From assembly GCA_020636275.1 (NCBI GenBank), contig JACJYD010000002.1:186001-250000 (forward strand): a stretch of 64,000 nt of DNA. Reading direction: 5' to 3'. The notes under the pieces are model-generated. The model was given only the letters and a program-made list of their open reading frames with translations, was not told the origin of the DNA and made no database searches. This DNA comes from Lewinellaceae bacterium (GTDB lineage: Bacteria; Bacteroidota; Bacteroidia; Chitinophagales; Saprospiraceae). Below are positions 18,207-26,834 of the stretch, in pieces; position 1 is the stretch's first letter, and each line of letters starts with the position of its first letter. Position numbers and translations under genes: made by a program.

Positions 18207-18827
18207 ATGGGAATCAGTGAACGAAAAGAGCGGGAGAAGGCCGAATTGCGGCAACTCATTCTGGAAGGCGCGATGGAGGTCTTTTTGGAGGTCGGATTTG
18301 AGAATACCTCCATTCGGAAGATCGCCGAGCGTATTGAATATAGCCCGGGAACGATCTATGTGTATTTCAAGGATAAGGACGAGATCTTGCACGAGCTGCA
18401 TCACACCGCTTTCGACCGATTGATGGAAGTGATGGAAAAAACGGCGGTACACGCCGAACCCATTGACCAGGTCTATGCCATTGGCGAAAACTATATCACC
18501 TTTGCCCTGGAAAATCCCCAGTTGTACGAGCTCATGTTCGTGCTGCGCGCTCCGATGAAAGCCATCAACCCCGAATGCGAATGGGAAGATGGCTGGCGCA
18601 CCTACAATTATTTTAAATCCGTGTTGATCAAAGCCGTTGAAAAAGGCCAGCTCAAGCTCGTAGATCCGGAAGTTTTGTGTGTGACCTTCTGGGCTGCCGT
18701 TCATGGATTGGTCACCCTCTACCTCCGGGAGCGTTTCCACAACCTCCCCCAGGATCAGGTAGAGCCCCTGATGCGCCATAGCCTGCGGGAATTGGTCAAG
18801 CAATACCAATCCCCCCCCAACCACTAA
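18207..18827 (+). CDS. TetR/AcrR-family transcriptional repressor
   Basis: A 206-residue regulator with an N-terminal TetR helix-turn-helix (about residues 10-56: LILEGAMEVFLEVGFENTSIRKIAERIEYSPGTIYVYF split over helices 1-4) and a variable C-terminal ligand domain. The signature GTIYVYFKDKDEIL is typical. It precedes a TolC-HlyD-RND operon in the same direction, and an identical half-site palindrome stands before both transcription units. The simplest reading is a local repressor that controls itself and the pump and is released by a pump substrate. The inducer cannot be predicted. Confidence 0.93.
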   Translation: MGISERKEREKAELRQLILEGAMEVFLEVGFENTSIRKIAERIEYSPGTIYVYFKDKDEILHELHHTAFDRLMEVMEKTAVHAEPIDQVYAIGENYITFALENPQLYELMFVLRAPMKAINPECEWEDGWRTYNYFKSVLIKAVEKGQLKLVDPEVLCVTFWAAVHGLVTLYLRERFHNLPQDQVEPLMRHSLRELVKQYQSPPNH

Positions 18828-18837
18828 CCCCCAATCC

Positions 18838-18880
18838 TCTTCACCCTTCACTCTTCACTCTTCACTCTTCAATCTTCACC
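18838..18880. repeat. Family A heptamer array, one-sided
   Basis: About six tandem TTCACYC-type heptamers lie between tetR and the efflux operon. No left-hand partner arm is present. It ends just before operator O2. Confidence 0.8.
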
Positions 18881-18887
18881 CCCATAA

Positions 18888-18901
18888 TTGAACACTGTTA
18901 A
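18888..18901. promoter_or_regulatory. TetR-family operator O2 (efflux operon)
   Basis: TTGAACACTGTTAA repeats the O1 core with a change in the last half-site. It lies about 20-35 nt before the ATG of the TolC-like gene, a position from which binding would block transcription of the pump operon. Confidence 0.8.
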
Positions 18902-18921
18902 TAAAATAAACCTCGTATAGC

Positions 18922-20250
18922 ATGAAACCCCGTTTGATCTTTGTCTTTCTACTTTGCCTGTGGTCCGGTGCGGTTGTCGTCGGCCAGGGAACCGTGCTGG
19001 ATGCTTATGTACAGGATGCCCTTTCCCAATCTCCCCAGCTGAAAGAACAGTCGTTGCGGCTGGAAATGAGCCGGTTGGCGGTTCAGGAAGCGAAAGGGTA
19101 CTATCTGCCGGAAGCGAGTTTCGGCGGTACGTATTCGCTGGCGGCCGGCGGCAGGTCCATTTCCATTCCGATCGGCGACCTGCTCAATCCGGTCTATTCC
19201 ACCCTGAACCAGTTGACGCAGACGAATGCCTTTCCGCAAGTGGAAAATGCGGAGGAGACCTTTCTTCCCAATAATTTTTACGATGCCCGTGTGCGGATCA
19301 CCCAGCCGGTTTACAACCCGGATATCCGCTTCCAGCACAAGATCCGCTCCGAACAGGTGGGATTGGAGCAAGACGCACTCGCCGTTCAGCAACGCGACCT
19401 GGTTCGCGATGTGAAGGTGGCTTACTTTCAATTTTTACAAGCGACGGACGCCGTGGAGATCTACGACAATGCGCTGGCGCTTTTGCGGGAAAACTACCGC
19501 CTCCATGAAGGTCTTGTGCGCAACGGCATGGCCATTCCCTCCACGCTAATCCGCATTCAGGGCGAGATCAGCGCGGTGGAATCCCAACGCACGGAAGCGG
19601 TTTCCCGGCAGACCCTGGCGCAAGCCTATTTCAATTTCCTGCTCGGCCGTCCTTACGAAACAGCAATCGCCGCCGACCCCGCCTTTTCCGAACTACCTCC
19701 ATCCGATATCGTGGAAGAAGGCCGCCGGGAAGAGCTGTCGCAACTGGAAACTGCCGGACAGATCAAGTCTTTGCTGGTCGAAAAAGAAAAGGCCTATCGC
19801 CAGCCGCGCGTCGGCGCACAGCTCGACTTGGGCAGCCAAAATTTCAACTTCGAATGGGGTGCATACGGCATCCTCGGGCTCTCGGTGAACGTGCCGCTTT
19901 GGGACGGCGCCCGCCATTCAAAGCGACTCCAGCAAGCGGAGGTCGACCTCCTGGCCAATGAGGCCCAGCGGGAATGGGCGGGCAGGCAGATCGACCTGCA
20001 AATCCTCCAGGCCCGTCAATCCCTGCAAAGCTCCGTACTCGTGAGCCAAAGCTACGGCCCGCAACTCCTGTCGGCCCGCCGCTATTACGACGAAACACAG
20101 CGCCGCTTCCGCGAAAACCAGGCCAACTACATCGAGATCCTCGATGCCCGTACCCAGCTTACGAACCTGGAGGTCCAGGAGTCCATTTCCCGCTACCAGG
20201 CCTGGATCCACTACGCAGAACTCCAACGCGCCACCGCCACCCCCTTTTAA
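18922..20250 (+). CDS. TolC-family outer-membrane efflux channel
   Basis: A 442-residue protein with a signal peptide (MKPRLIFVFLLCLWSGAVVVGQ) and two internally similar OEP regions of long amphipathic helices, as in TolC-type exit ducts that trimerise in the outer membrane and periplasm. Typical blocks are ALSQSPQLKEQSLRLEMSR near the N-terminus and ANYIEILDARTQLTNLEVQ near the C-terminus. It is first in a three-gene operon with an HlyD-type adaptor and an RND pump, together a complete tripartite exporter under the TetR operator. Confidence 0.93.
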   Translation: MKPRLIFVFLLCLWSGAVVVGQGTVLDAYVQDALSQSPQLKEQSLRLEMSRLAVQEAKGYYLPEASFGGTYSLAAGGRSISIPIGDLLNPVYSTLNQLTQTNAFPQVENAEETFLPNNFYDARVRITQPVYNPDIRFQHKIRSEQVGLEQDALAVQQRDLVRDVKVAYFQFLQATDAVEIYDNALALLRENYRLHEGLVRNGMAIPSTLIRIQGEISAVESQRTEAVSRQTLAQAYFNFLLGRPYETAIAADPAFSELPPSDIVEEGRREELSQLETAGQIKSLLVEKEKAYRQPRVGAQLDLGSQNFNFEWGAYGILGLSVNVPLWDGARHSKRLQQAEVDLLANEAQREWAGRQIDLQILQARQSLQSSVLVSQSYGPQLLSARRYYDETQRRFRENQANYIEILDARTQLTNLEVQESISRYQAWIHYAELQRATATPF

Positions 20251-20284
20251 AAACTTATACCCTCATAAATTTAAAAATCGGAAA

Positions 20285-21328
20285 ATGAAGTACATATCTC
20301 TTGCCACCATCCTGGCAGTTCTCTTCTCCGCCTGTTCCTCCAACCCCGAGGCAGAGCCCACTTCCCAAAGCCAGCCGTCAAGTGTCGTATACGTAAAAAC
20401 GGCGGCCGTAGAGCGCTCCGAACTTTCACCCTCCATCCACGCTTCCGGTATCGTGGGCACTTCCAACGAAGCCCGTGTTTCGTTCAAAACCGGGGGCGTC
20501 ATCCGCCGCACGCTGGTCGACGAGGGGGATCTGGTGAAAGCCGGGCAGCTCCTGGCTACCCTCGATCTGACCGAGATCGATGCCCAGGTGCGCCAGGCAA
20601 AAGAAGGACTCGAAAAATCCAAACGCGATCTCGAACGGGCCCAAAACCTCTACGCCGACAGCATCGCCACCCTCGAACAGGTTCAAAATGCCACCACCGC
20701 AGTGGAGGTGGCTACCCAAAACGTCCAGATCGCCGAGTTCAACCGGCAGTTTTCCGAGATCCGGGCGCCATTCGCCGGCAAGATCGTCGCCAAGCTGCTC
20801 AATGAAGGAGAGGTGACCGGGCCCGGTATGCCCGTATTCTACCTCATCGGCGCCGGCCAGCAGGATTGGGTGGTAAAGGTGGGCCTTTCCGACCGGGATT
20901 GGGCGCGCCTGCATGAGGGCGATGAAGCGGTCGTTCACCTCGACGCCTACCCGGGCGAAAGCTTCACGGCGGCCGTCAGCAAACTTGCCGATGTAGCCAA
21001 CCCCATGAGCGGCACCTTCGATGCTGAACTGAAACTCCAACCCAAAGGCAAACGTCTTGCCGCCGGACTGGTGGCCTCGGTCGAGATCCAGCCCCGTCGC
21101 AACGGCACCTATGCCCTGGTGCCCATCGAATCGCTGGTGGAAAGCAATGGCAGCAAAGGGTTTGTCTATGTCCCCGGCCCGGAGGGAAATGCCCAAAAGG
21201 CGCCTGTCACCATCGCCTTTCTGATTGGTGAAAAAGTGGCTATCTCGAAAGGACTCGATAGCGTATCCAGAGTCGTCACGGCCGGAGCGCCCTATCTCCG
21301 GGATGGTCAAGCCATTGAAATTCAATAA
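20285..21328 (+). CDS. RND efflux periplasmic adaptor lipoprotein (HlyD/MFP family)
   Basis: A 347-residue adaptor with a lipobox (LAVLFSAC, Cys near residue 16), so it is anchored to a membrane by lipid. The biotinyl/lipoyl-like domain appears as GGVIRRTLVDEGDLVKAGQLL, then a short alpha-hairpin (QAKEGLEKSKRDLERAQ), then the second lipoyl half (FSEIRAPFAGKIVAKLLNEGE) and beta-barrel. The ATG at 20285 follows a remnant family D half repeat (20250-20284); open frame further upstream overlaps the TolC-like gene and is not used. It bridges the outer channel and the RND pump encoded next to it. Confidence 0.93.
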   Translation: MKYISLATILAVLFSACSSNPEAEPTSQSQPSSVVYVKTAAVERSELSPSIHASGIVGTSNEARVSFKTGGVIRRTLVDEGDLVKAGQLLATLDLTEIDAQVRQAKEGLEKSKRDLERAQNLYADSIATLEQVQNATTAVEVATQNVQIAEFNRQFSEIRAPFAGKIVAKLLNEGEVTGPGMPVFYLIGAGQQDWVVKVGLSDRDWARLHEGDEAVVHLDAYPGESFTAAVSKLADVANPMSGTFDAELKLQPKGKRLAAGLVASVEIQPRRNGTYALVPIESLVESNGSKGFVYVPGPEGNAQKAPVTIAFLIGEKVAISKGLDSVSRVVTAGAPYLRDGQAIEIQ

Positions 21329-21341
21329 TAGAAACAATATG

Positions 21342-21430
21342 AAACTTGAGCCATTCCGAATTCGGAAAGCTCAAATAATGAACCGCAAAAAAACATCAAA
21401 GAATCCCGAAAATGGGGATGGCTCAAGTTT
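21342..21430. repeat. Widely spaced inverted repeat between adaptor and RND genes
   Basis: The 13-nt arms 21342-21354 (AAACTTGAGCCAT) and 21418-21430 are exact complements 63 nt apart. The interior holds CCGAATTCGG and CCCGAAAATGGGG. A related stretch (ATTCGGGATGACTCAT) occurs near 18085. It looks like a degenerate intergenic repeat rather than a gene. Confidence 0.5.
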
Positions 21431-21450
21431 AATCATGAAAATTTTTCAGC

Positions 21451-24400
21451 ATGAAATTCTCTGAATTTTTTGTCCGGAACTCCTCCTTTACCCTCATCAT
21501 TTTCCTGATGGTATTGGTACTGGGCGTTAGTTCTTTGTTCAATATGCCGCGCGGGGAGGACCCCCCTTTCGACGCCCCGATCTTCGTAGTGCTGGCCGTT
21601 TTTCCGGGCACCAGCCCCTCCGATATCGAAGAATTGGTGGCCGACCCCATCGAGGATGTCATTTACGAACTCGACGACATCAAGAAGATCGAGACCAACT
21701 GCGACGACGGGGTCATGCTCATGCAGATCGAATTCACCTACGGGGTGGACCGCGACGCTAAAAACAATGACATTACGCGGGAGATCAACCGCTTGCTTCC
21801 CGATCTTCCCGCAGATATTTATCAACTGGAGATCATCAAAGCGGCTTCCTCAGATGTGGCTATTCTCCAGAGTGCCCTGACCTCCGAAACGGCCAGCTTT
21901 AAAGACCTGGAAGCGAAAGCGGAAGAGTTGAAAGCCCGGCTGGAAAAGCTCTCCGACCTGAAGCGGGTGGAGATCCAGGCCTACCCGGAGCAGGAGGTAC
22001 AGGTGAAGGTCGATCTGGAAAAAATGGCACAGAACCGCCTGGCGCTCAACCAGGTGATGGGCGCCCTGAAAGCCAACAACGTCAATATCCCGGGAGGGAG
22101 CATCGACATTGGTCCGAAGCGTTTCAACATCAAAACCGCTTCCGACTTCCGGAGCCTGGAGGATATTCGCCAGACGGTGGTCTTCGCCTCCAGCGACGGC
22201 CGCATCGTGCACCTTTCCGACATTGCCGACGTCCATTACGGGGAGTCGGATGAAAGCCACCTGGCCCGCTTTAACGGCCAGCGCGCAGTTTGGGTGGTGA
22301 CCATGATGAAAGACCGTAAGAACATCGTGCAGGTTCGCGAAAAAATGGAGCCCATCCTCGAAGGGTACAAAGAAACCCTGCCGGCTGAAATGGCGCTTCA
22401 AACCAGTTTTGACCAGGCGGAAAGCGTGCAGCGCCGGCTCGGCGGACTGGGCCGCGACTTTGCCATCGCCATATTCCTGGTATTGCTCACACTCCTTCCC
22501 CTCGGGTCGCGCGCCTCTCTGGTGGTCATGATCTCGATCCCCCTGTCGCTGGCCATCGGTCTGGCCATCCTCGACCTGCTGGATTATACCCTCAACCAGC
22601 TCAGTATCGTGGGGATGGTCGTGGCGCTGGGTTTGCTGGTCGACGACTCGATCGTCATCGTGGAAAATATCGAGCGCTTCCTCCGGCAGGGTTTTTCCCG
22701 AAAGGAGGCGGCCATTTCGGCGACCAAACAGATCGGGGTCGCTGTAGTGGGCTGTACGGCCACGCTGATCCTGGCCTTTTTGCCCTTGGCCTTTTTGCCG
22801 GAAGGCTCCGGCCAGTTCATTCGGAGCCTCCCCATGGCCGTGATCATGACCGTGCTGGCCTCGCTCTTTGTGGCCCTGACCATCATTCCCTTTCTTTCGA
22901 GCATCATCCTCAAGCCCCACGAACGTCCGGAAGGCAACTTCTTCCTGCGGGCATTCAACCGGTATTTGAACAGGCCCTACCACATCATCCTGGAATGGGC
23001 GTTTAAACATCCCGTCATCACCCTGGTGGGCGCGGCGGCGATTTTCACCGGGAGCCTGCTGCTCATTCCAAAGATCGGCTTCAGCCTGTTCCCCATGTCC
23101 GAAAAACCCATGATGATGGTCAATGTCGAGACGCCCCTGGGCACTAACCTGGACGAGACCGACCAGATCGCCAAAGTCGTGGAGCAGGACCTCCTTTCCA
23201 AACCGGAAGTGGTTAGCGTGAGCGCAAATATCGGGAAGGGGAATCCGCGGGTGTACTACAACAATTTTCAAAAAGAAACCACGCCCAACTACGCCCAGTT
23301 GTTCGTGCAGGTCGATCCCGGCATGCACGTGCCGGAGATCACCGCGTTTGCCGATAGCCTGCGTGAAAAGTACGCTTCCTTTCCCGGCGCTGAGATCCGG
23401 GTGGTGAATTTTCAACAGGGGCCTCCCGTCGTTGCCCCCATCGATATTCGCATTCTGGGGCAAAACCTGGATACCCTGCGCGCCCTGTCCATGCAGGTCG
23501 AATCGATCATGGAAAAAACGGAGGGGACCTTATACGTCAACAACCGCCTGCGCCGCACGAAGACCGATATGGAGGTGGTCATTCACCGCGACAAAGCCGG
23601 AATGCTGGGTATTTTGCCCGCCGAGATCGCCCGCACGATCCGCCTGGGATTGGCCGGACTGGAAGCCGGGGTGTTCCGTACAGAAGATGGCGATGAGTAC
23701 AAGATCAATATGTCCCTTTATAAAAATGAGAACGAAGCGCTGCAGTTGTTTTCCCGGATCTACGTAAGCAGCCTGTCGGGGGCTTTGGTGCCGCTGTCGC
23801 AGGTAGCCAGTCTGGAGTTGAAGAATTCGCCCTCCCTGATCCGGCACTTCAACAAGGAGCGCTATACCAATGTGAGCAGTTTTGTGAAAACCGGTTACAA
23901 CACCGATCAGCTCACCGACGATATCCTCGAGAAGCTGGAATCGGTCGACTGGCCGGAGGGTTATAGCTTCGTTGCGGCAGGTGAGCGGGAAAGCCGGGAG
24001 GAATCCTTTGGCGGCATTGAGGCCATCGTGATCATCGCCGCTTTCGGCTTGTTGGCGATCCTGGTGCTCGAATTCCGCACGTTCAAGAGCACCCTGATCG
24101 TGCTTTCGGTCGTGCCCCTCGGCATCATCGGCGCCCTGACGATCTTGTTCCTGACCGGGGAAACGCTCTCCTTCGTCGCCACCGTCGGCATGATCGCCCT
24201 GGTGGGGATCGAGATAAAAAACTCTATCCTGCTCGTCGATTACACCAACCAATTGCGGCAGCAGGGGATGCCCCTGCGGCAGGCCATCATCGAAGGGGCG
24301 GAAACCCGTTTCCTTCCGATCCTGCTCACTTCGATGACCGCCATCGGCGGCCTCACGCCCCTGGTCCTGGAGAACTCCCCACTGATCTCCCCCCTTGCCT

Positions 24401-24498
24401 GGGTGTTGATCGGGGGTCTCATCAGCTCCACCTTCCTCAGCCGGATCGTGACGCCGTTGTTGTACTTTTTGCTGCCGCCGAGATTGGGTGAAGGGTGA
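21451..24498 (+). CDS. RND-family efflux permease
   Basis: A 1015-residue inner-membrane pump of the HAE1/AcrB-like RND class with twelve predicted helices (one near the N-terminus, then clusters of helices after each of two large periplasmic loops). Conserved blocks include GEDPPFDAPIFVVLAVFPG at the N-terminus, the proton-relay helix segment VALGLLVDDSIVIVEN in TM4, and GIEIKNSILLVDY in the second half. It exports hydrophobic or toxic compounds with the adaptor and channel encoded upstream. The last residues, PPRLGEG, and the TGA stop are supplied by the left heptamer repeat of the element at 24484, so the native C-terminus seems to have been replaced. Confidence 0.94.
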   Translation: MKFSEFFVRNSSFTLIIFLMVLVLGVSSLFNMPRGEDPPFDAPIFVVLAVFPGTSPSDIEELVADPIEDVIYELDDIKKIETNCDDGVMLMQIEFTYGVDRDAKNNDITREINRLLPDLPADIYQLEIIKAASSDVAILQSALTSETASFKDLEAKAEELKARLEKLSDLKRVEIQAYPEQEVQVKVDLEKMAQNRLALNQVMGALKANNVNIPGGSIDIGPKRFNIKTASDFRSLEDIRQTVVFASSDGRIVHLSDIADVHYGESDESHLARFNGQRAVWVVTMMKDRKNIVQVREKMEPILEGYKETLPAEMALQTSFDQAESVQRRLGGLGRDFAIAIFLVLLTLLPLGSRASLVVMISIPLSLAIGLAILDLLDYTLNQLSIVGMVVALGLLVDDSIVIVENIERFLRQGFSRKEAAISATKQIGVAVVGCTATLILAFLPLAFLPEGSGQFIRSLPMAVIMTVLASLFVALTIIPFLSSIILKPHERPEGNFFLRAFNRYLNRPYHIILEWAFKHPVITLVGAAAIFTGSLLLIPKIGFSLFPMSEKPMMMVNVETPLGTNLDETDQIAKVVEQDLLSKPEVVSVSANIGKGNPRVYYNNFQKETTPNYAQLFVQVDPGMHVPEITAFADSLREKYASFPGAEIRVVNFQQGPPVVAPIDIRILGQNLDTLRALSMQVESIMEKTEGTLYVNNRLRRTKTDMEVVIHRDKAGMLGILPAEIARTIRLGLAGLEAGVFRTEDGDEYKINMSLYKNENEALQLFSRIYVSSLSGALVPLSQVASLELKNSPSLIRHFNKERYTNVSSFVKTGYNTDQLTDDILEKLESVDWPEGYSFVAAGERESREESFGGIEAIVIIAAFGLLAILVLEFRTFKSTLIVLSVVPLGIIGALTILFLTGETLSFVATVGMIALVGIEIKNSILLVDYTNQLRQQGMPLRQAIIEGAETRFLPILLTSMTAIGGLTPLVLENSPLISPLAWVLIGGLISSTFLSRIVTPLLYFLLPPRLGEG

Positions 24499-24557
24499 AG
24501 GGTGAAGGGTGAAGAGTGAAGGGTGAAGAGAAATTCGTATATTGGAGGATCGCAGAT

Positions 24558-24591
24558 AACGGGTTTGGAATGATTAATATCCAAAACCGTT
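24558..24591 (+). promoter_or_regulatory. Hairpin just before the four-helix-bundle start
   Basis: The 12-nt arms 24558-24569 (AACGGGTTTGGA) and 24580-24591 pair with one mismatch around a 10-nt loop and end 4 nt before the ATG. It may be a protein-binding or translation-control site. Confidence 0.5.
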
Positions 24592-24595
24592 AAAT

Positions 24596-24952
24596 ATGGA
24601 TCACAAAGAGTTAGAGGCCTGGAAGAATGGGATTGCTTTAGTCACAGCAATTTACCAAATCACAGAGGGTTTCCCTAAAGGAGAATTATTTGGACTTACA
24701 AACCAGATTAGGAGATGTGCTGTCAGTATACCATCCAACATTGCGGAAGGCGCTGCCAGGAATTCTGACAAAGATTTTATCCGGTTTTTGTATATAGCAT
24801 TGGGCTCATGTGCTGAACTTGAGACCCAGTTGATCATTTCCAGAAAAATTGGCATCCTACATGCTTTTCCAGAAATTGAACAACAACTCACAAATACCCG
24901 TCGTCCAATTCTCGGCTTGATCAAATATCTCCAATCAAAAAATAAGGAGTGA
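24596..24952 (+). CDS. Four-helix-bundle protein (23S rRNA intervening-sequence protein / S23 family)
   Basis: A 118-residue protein with the hallmark blocks of this family: FPKGELFGLTNQIRRCAVSI, PSNIAEGAARNSDKDFIRFL and ALGSCAELETQLIISRKIG. The family was named after ORFs in 23S rRNA intervening sequences and is structurally related to the Avd accessory proteins of diversity-generating retroelements, which form basic, nucleic-acid-binding pentamers. Biochemical function is unknown. Here it is the only gene between the family A terminal repeats. Its base composition is visibly more AT-rich than the flanking genes, which suggests separate origin. No reverse transcriptase is seen in the window. 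Confidence 0.9.
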   Translation: MDHKELEAWKNGIALVTAIYQITEGFPKGELFGLTNQIRRCAVSIPSNIAEGAARNSDKDFIRFLYIALGSCAELETQLIISRKIGILHAFPEIEQQLTNTRRPILGLIKYLQSKNKE

Positions 24953-24987
24953 GTTCTCTTCACTCTTCACCCTTCACCCTTCACTCT

Positions 24988-26655
24988 TCACTCTTCACCC
25001 AACCGGCTATGCTTACGTCCATACGCCAAATAGATCACGATCCCGATCACAAACCAGATTCCCAATCGCCACCAGCTGGCGGTTGGGATCTCCGACATGA
25101 GATAGAGGCAACTCAGCAAGCCCAGGGTGGGGATCAGGGATATTCTCATCCTGAAGCTCATCACGGTAAGGGCCAGGGCGGTGAGGAGGAAGACATAGAA
25201 GGGAAGCATGTGTTCAAACGCCTGTAGATCGGACGGGATGAGCCTGGCGAAATTTTCAGGGTAATACCGGGCCAGAATGCCGATGGCGATAACCCAAAAG
25301 AGAGGGAGGAAGTACTTGGCAGGCCAGTAGGGGATCCGGAACTTTCCCTTCATTTCGGGGTGCTTCACATCCAGCACGATGACGCCGCCGCAGACCAGCA
25401 CGAAAGCGGCCAGGGTGCCGATGGAGGTCAGATCGGTCACTACGGTGATGTTGAGCAGCATGGCGGGGATAGCGACCAGGACACCCGTGACGATCGTGGC
25501 GAAGGCCGGGGTGCGGTACTTCGGATGGATCCGGCTGAAGACCGGGGGCAGCAAGCCGTCGCGGCTCATGCTCATCCAGATGCGGGGTTGACCAAGCTGG
25601 AAGACCAGCAACACGCTCGCCATGGCGATGATGGCGCTCAGGCTGACGATGAAGGCCACCCAGTCGGCATGTACGCTTTTAAAAATAAAAGCCAGCGGGT
25701 CGCCAACGCCTGCCAGTTCGGAGGAAGGCACCATACCCGTGACCACCAGTGCTACCAGGATGTACAGGACCGTGCAGATCACCAATGCCAGGATCATGCC
25801 CCGGGGCAGGTCGCGCTGCGGATCTTTGCACTCTTCCGCCGTGGTCGACACCGCATCGAAGCCGATGTAAGCGAAAAAGACCCCCGCCACGCCTTTCAAT
25901 ACACCCGTAAAGCCGTTGGGCATGAAGGGCGACCAGTTTGCGGGTTTGATGTAGAAAGCGCCGGCGACGATCACGACCACGATCACGGCGAGCTTGAGGA
26001 TCACCATGGCGTTGCTGGCGTTGCGCGATTCGCGGATGCCCACATAGATCAGGGCCGTGATGAGCACGACGATGAGGAAAGCCGGAATGTCCACTACCAC
26101 CGGGATACCCAGGAAGTGAGGCGCCTGCATCCAGGCCTGGTAAAATTCGCTGGCCGTGTCGCCGCTGAGAAAAGCGTTGCGGGCGGTCATAAAATCGGTT
26201 GACAGCCAAAGCGGGATATGCAGCCCGAAGCCTTTCAATATTTCGGTGAAATAATTCGACCAGCTGATCGCCACGGTGATGTTCCCGATGGCGTATTCCA
26301 CGATCAGGTCCCAACCGATGATCCAGGCGACGAGCTCGCCGAAGGAGGCATAGGCATACGTATACGCGCTTCCGGAAATGGGGATGAGCGAGGAAAAGGC
26401 CGCATAGCACAAAGCGGAGAAGCCGCAAGCCACGCCCACCAGGATGAAAAGGAGCACTACGCCAGGCCCGCCATTCGAGCAAACCTCGCCGATGGTGGCA
26501 AAAATACCCGCTCCGATCACGGCGGCGATGCCCAGGAAGGTGAGGTCGCGCACCCCCAGGGTACGGGTCAGTGCCTGGTCAGCACGTTCGCTTTGGTCTT
26601 TCAGAATGGATTCGAGTGTCTTGCGTCGGGTGAACTGGCGGAAAAAATTGCTCAT
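24988..26655 (-). CDS. APC-family amino acid permease (cationic amino acid transporter type)
   Basis: A 555-residue inner-membrane transporter with about 12-14 helices. N-terminal blocks GIAAVIGAGIFATIGE (the unwound TM1 substrate site) and ISGSAYTYAYASFGELVAWIIGWDLIVEYAIG match the CAT/YhdG branch of the amino acid-polyamine-organocation superfamily; FFAYIGFDAVSTTAEECKDP is also typical. The likely role is uptake or exchange of amino acids, with exact substrate unknown. Its C-terminus (SRLGEE) and stop codon lie in the right repeat of the neighbouring element, in mirror image to the RND gene on the other side. Confidence 0.93.
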   Translation of the reverse strand: MSNFFRQFTRRKTLESILKDQSERADQALTRTLGVRDLTFLGIAAVIGAGIFATIGEVCSNGGPGVVLLFILVGVACGFSALCYAAFSSLIPISGSAYTYAYASFGELVAWIIGWDLIVEYAIGNITVAISWSNYFTEILKGFGLHIPLWLSTDFMTARNAFLSGDTASEFYQAWMQAPHFLGIPVVVDIPAFLIVVLITALIYVGIRESRNASNAMVILKLAVIVVVIVAGAFYIKPANWSPFMPNGFTGVLKGVAGVFFAYIGFDAVSTTAEECKDPQRDLPRGMILALVICTVLYILVALVVTGMVPSSELAGVGDPLAFIFKSVHADWVAFIVSLSAIIAMASVLLVFQLGQPRIWMSMSRDGLLPPVFSRIHPKYRTPAFATIVTGVLVAIPAMLLNITVVTDLTSIGTLAAFVLVCGGVIVLDVKHPEMKGKFRIPYWPAKYFLPLFWVIAIGILARYYPENFARLIPSDLQAFEHMLPFYVFLLTALALTVMSFRMRISLIPTLGLLSCLYLMSEIPTASWWRLGIWFVIGIVIYLAYGRKHSRLGEE

Positions 26656-26688
26656 GTGGCGGTATTGAAAAGCATGAAAAAATTATTT

Positions 26689-26721
26689 AAAGAGACTGCG
26701 ACCTCCGGACGCAGTCTCTTT
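26689..26721 (-). terminator. Rho-independent terminator of the TonB receptor gene
   Basis: The perfect 12-bp stem AAAGAGACTGCG / CGCAGTCTCTTT has a 9-nt loop. On the minus strand it is followed by a T-rich stretch, downstream of the receptor gene ending at 26835. Confidence 0.75.
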
Positions 26722-26834
26722 ATCAATAGGCATCGCGCAAAGCGCGAAGGGAATGGTGATCATCACCTGAGTATCCAAATTTATAGTCTTCCTTCCGTAT
26801 TTTTGAAAAAAGTTGCGGCTTTGAAAAACCGAAG

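Larger units (their letters stand above)
24484..25002. mobile_element. Putative miniature element: heptamer terminal inverted repeats around a four-helix-bundle gene
   Basis: The left end (24484-24531) reads TTG then six GRGTGAA heptamers then GAGAA. The right end (about 24957-25002) is the inverted counterpart with the same number of units, ending TTCACCCAA. Between them lie a hairpin and one short gene that looks AT-richer than its neighbours. Both flanking genes end with the element sequence: the RND pump reads RLGEG-stop and the convergent permease reads RLGEE-stop. I see no clear target duplication and no transposase. Mobility is inferred from the symmetric ends and from protein-free relatives at 8496 and 55507. 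Confidence 0.6.

Noticed and set aside
21339..21464. Short open frame (~41 codons) between adaptor and RND genes
   Set aside because: It overlaps the RND start and is made up of inverted-repeat sequence; no recognisable protein.
21850..23463. Minus-strand open frame (about 537 codons) within the RND pump gene
   Set aside because: Antisense shadow; His/Asp/Gly-rich translation without any domain, while the plus strand encodes a clear RND permease.
24484..25002. Diversity-generating retroelement
   Set aside because: The four-helix-bundle protein recalls Avd, but no reverse transcriptase, template repeat or variable repeat pair is visible in the window.
24484..25002. Classical insertion sequence
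   Set aside because: No transposase gene and no clear target-site duplication; the ends are tandem heptamers rather than unique inverted repeats.
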